12,144 nt of DNA. Source: Actinomycetes bacterium (GTDB lineage Bacteria > Actinomycetota > Actinomycetes > Propionibacteriales > Propionibacteriaceae). Positions within the stretch are counted from its first letter, which is position 1. Each line of letters begins with the position of its first letter. The position numbers and the translations under genes were made by a program. Positions 11,778 to 12,144 of the stretch are shown in pieces. The notes beneath the pieces were generated by a model. The model made no database searches. It saw only the letters and a program-made list of their open reading frames with translations, and was not told where the DNA came from. The stretch lies in assembly GCA_023387135.1 (NCBI GenBank), contig JAEWIK010000229.1, positions 1-12,144 on the forward strand, given 5' to 3'.

Positions 11778-12144
11778 GTGACGGCAGTCGTCAGTGAAGA
11801 ACGTCCCCTGGTGGGGGAGAACCAGCGTCAACCGATCATGAGCCAGCGCCAGATCATGCTGGTGATCTACGGGCTCATGGCGGGCATGTTCCTGAGCGCG
11901 CTCGACCAGACCATCGTCGGGACGGCGATCAGGACCATCGGCGACGACCTCAACGGCCTCGACCAGCAGGCATGGGTGACCACCGCCTACCTGATCGCCG
12001 CGACCGTCACCACGCCGCTCTACGGCAAGCTCTCCGACATGTTCGGACGGCGCCCGCTGTTCGTGCTGAGCATCAGCATCTTCGTCGCGGGCTCCCTGCT
12101 GTCGACCTTCTCCACGTCCATGCTCATGCTGGCGGGCTTCAGGG
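11778..12144 (+). CDS. DHA2-family multidrug exporter (EmrB/QacA type), 5' part
   Basis: The frame is open from GTG to the window edge (122 full codons), so only the N-terminal quarter is present. After a polar start, helix 1 (IMLVIYGLMAGMFLSALDQT) carries the LDQTIV motif D1 of 14-helix drug:proton antiporters. It is followed by WVTTAYLIAATVTTPLYGKL, motif A GKLSDMFGRRPLF in the first cytoplasmic loop, and helix 3 (VLSISIFVAGSLLSTFS). These proteins expel lipophilic cations, dyes or antibiotics with proton influx. Substrates cannot be predicted. The repeated operator-like element upstream suggests ligand-controlled expression. It is separated from the acyltransferase by 113 bp and probably forms its own unit. 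Confidence 0.9.
   Translation, partial: MTAVVSEERPLVGENQRQPIMSQRQIMLVIYGLMAGMFLSALDQTIVGTAIRTIGDDLNGLDQQAWVTTAYLIAATVTTPLYGKLSDMFGRRPLFVLSISIFVAGSLLSTFSTSMLMLAGFR

Overview
High-GC (about 70% by eye) chromosomal DNA of an actinobacterium. The evidence is GTG/ATG starts, very GC-biased third codon positions, several genes whose start codon sits 6 nt after a TANNNT -10 box (leaderless style), and a gene order close to the mycobacterial Rv0990c-Rv0996 neighbourhood. No rRNA, tRNA, CRISPR, insertion sequence or phage gene was seen. The family is uncertain; a non-mycolate actinobacterium such as a propionibacterial relative is a guess.

Left part (1-4547): a plus-strand gene tail ends at 120. A minus-strand set then reads 5-formyltetrahydrofolate cyclo-ligase (1749-1162), an FmdB/Ruc-like zinc-ribbon protein (1082-801) and a SAF-domain membrane-anchored protein (752-144). 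Divergent from the cyclo-ligase, with only 17 bp between the start codons, is a plus-strand set: a degenerate MoeA paralogue (gephyrin-like, Glp type), a RimJ-like GNAT and a three-helix membrane protein. In corynebacteria a MoeA paralogue (Glp) and a membrane receptor (GLPR) link the FtsZ ring to polar growth, so this is probably a cell-division module with housekeeping neighbours. The galU gene that usually lies in this neighbourhood is absent.

Middle (4548-6638): a phosphinothricin/methionine-sulfoximine-type N-acetyltransferase is translationally coupled (ATGA overlap) to a GT4 glycosyltransferase resembling diacylglycerol glucosyltransferases. A 189-bp gap follows, with a possible promoter, a hairpin and an eight-codon open frame.

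Right part (6639-12144): a tight operon holds a free-standing E2/CAT-fold acyltransferase-like protein, in which the catalytic His of the HxxxDG motif is Glu, then a fatty-acyl-CoA-ligase-type AMP-forming enzyme and an MFS transporter. A membrane acyltransferase of the Acyltransferase-3 (OafA/WecH) family follows after 91 bp. The last gene is the start of a DHA2-type drug exporter behind a repeat that looks like a repressor operator.

The two most notable items are the symmetric bidirectional leaderless promoter at 1750-1766 and the E2-like/acyl-CoA ligase/MFS cluster, a plausible uncharacterised acyl-transfer system.
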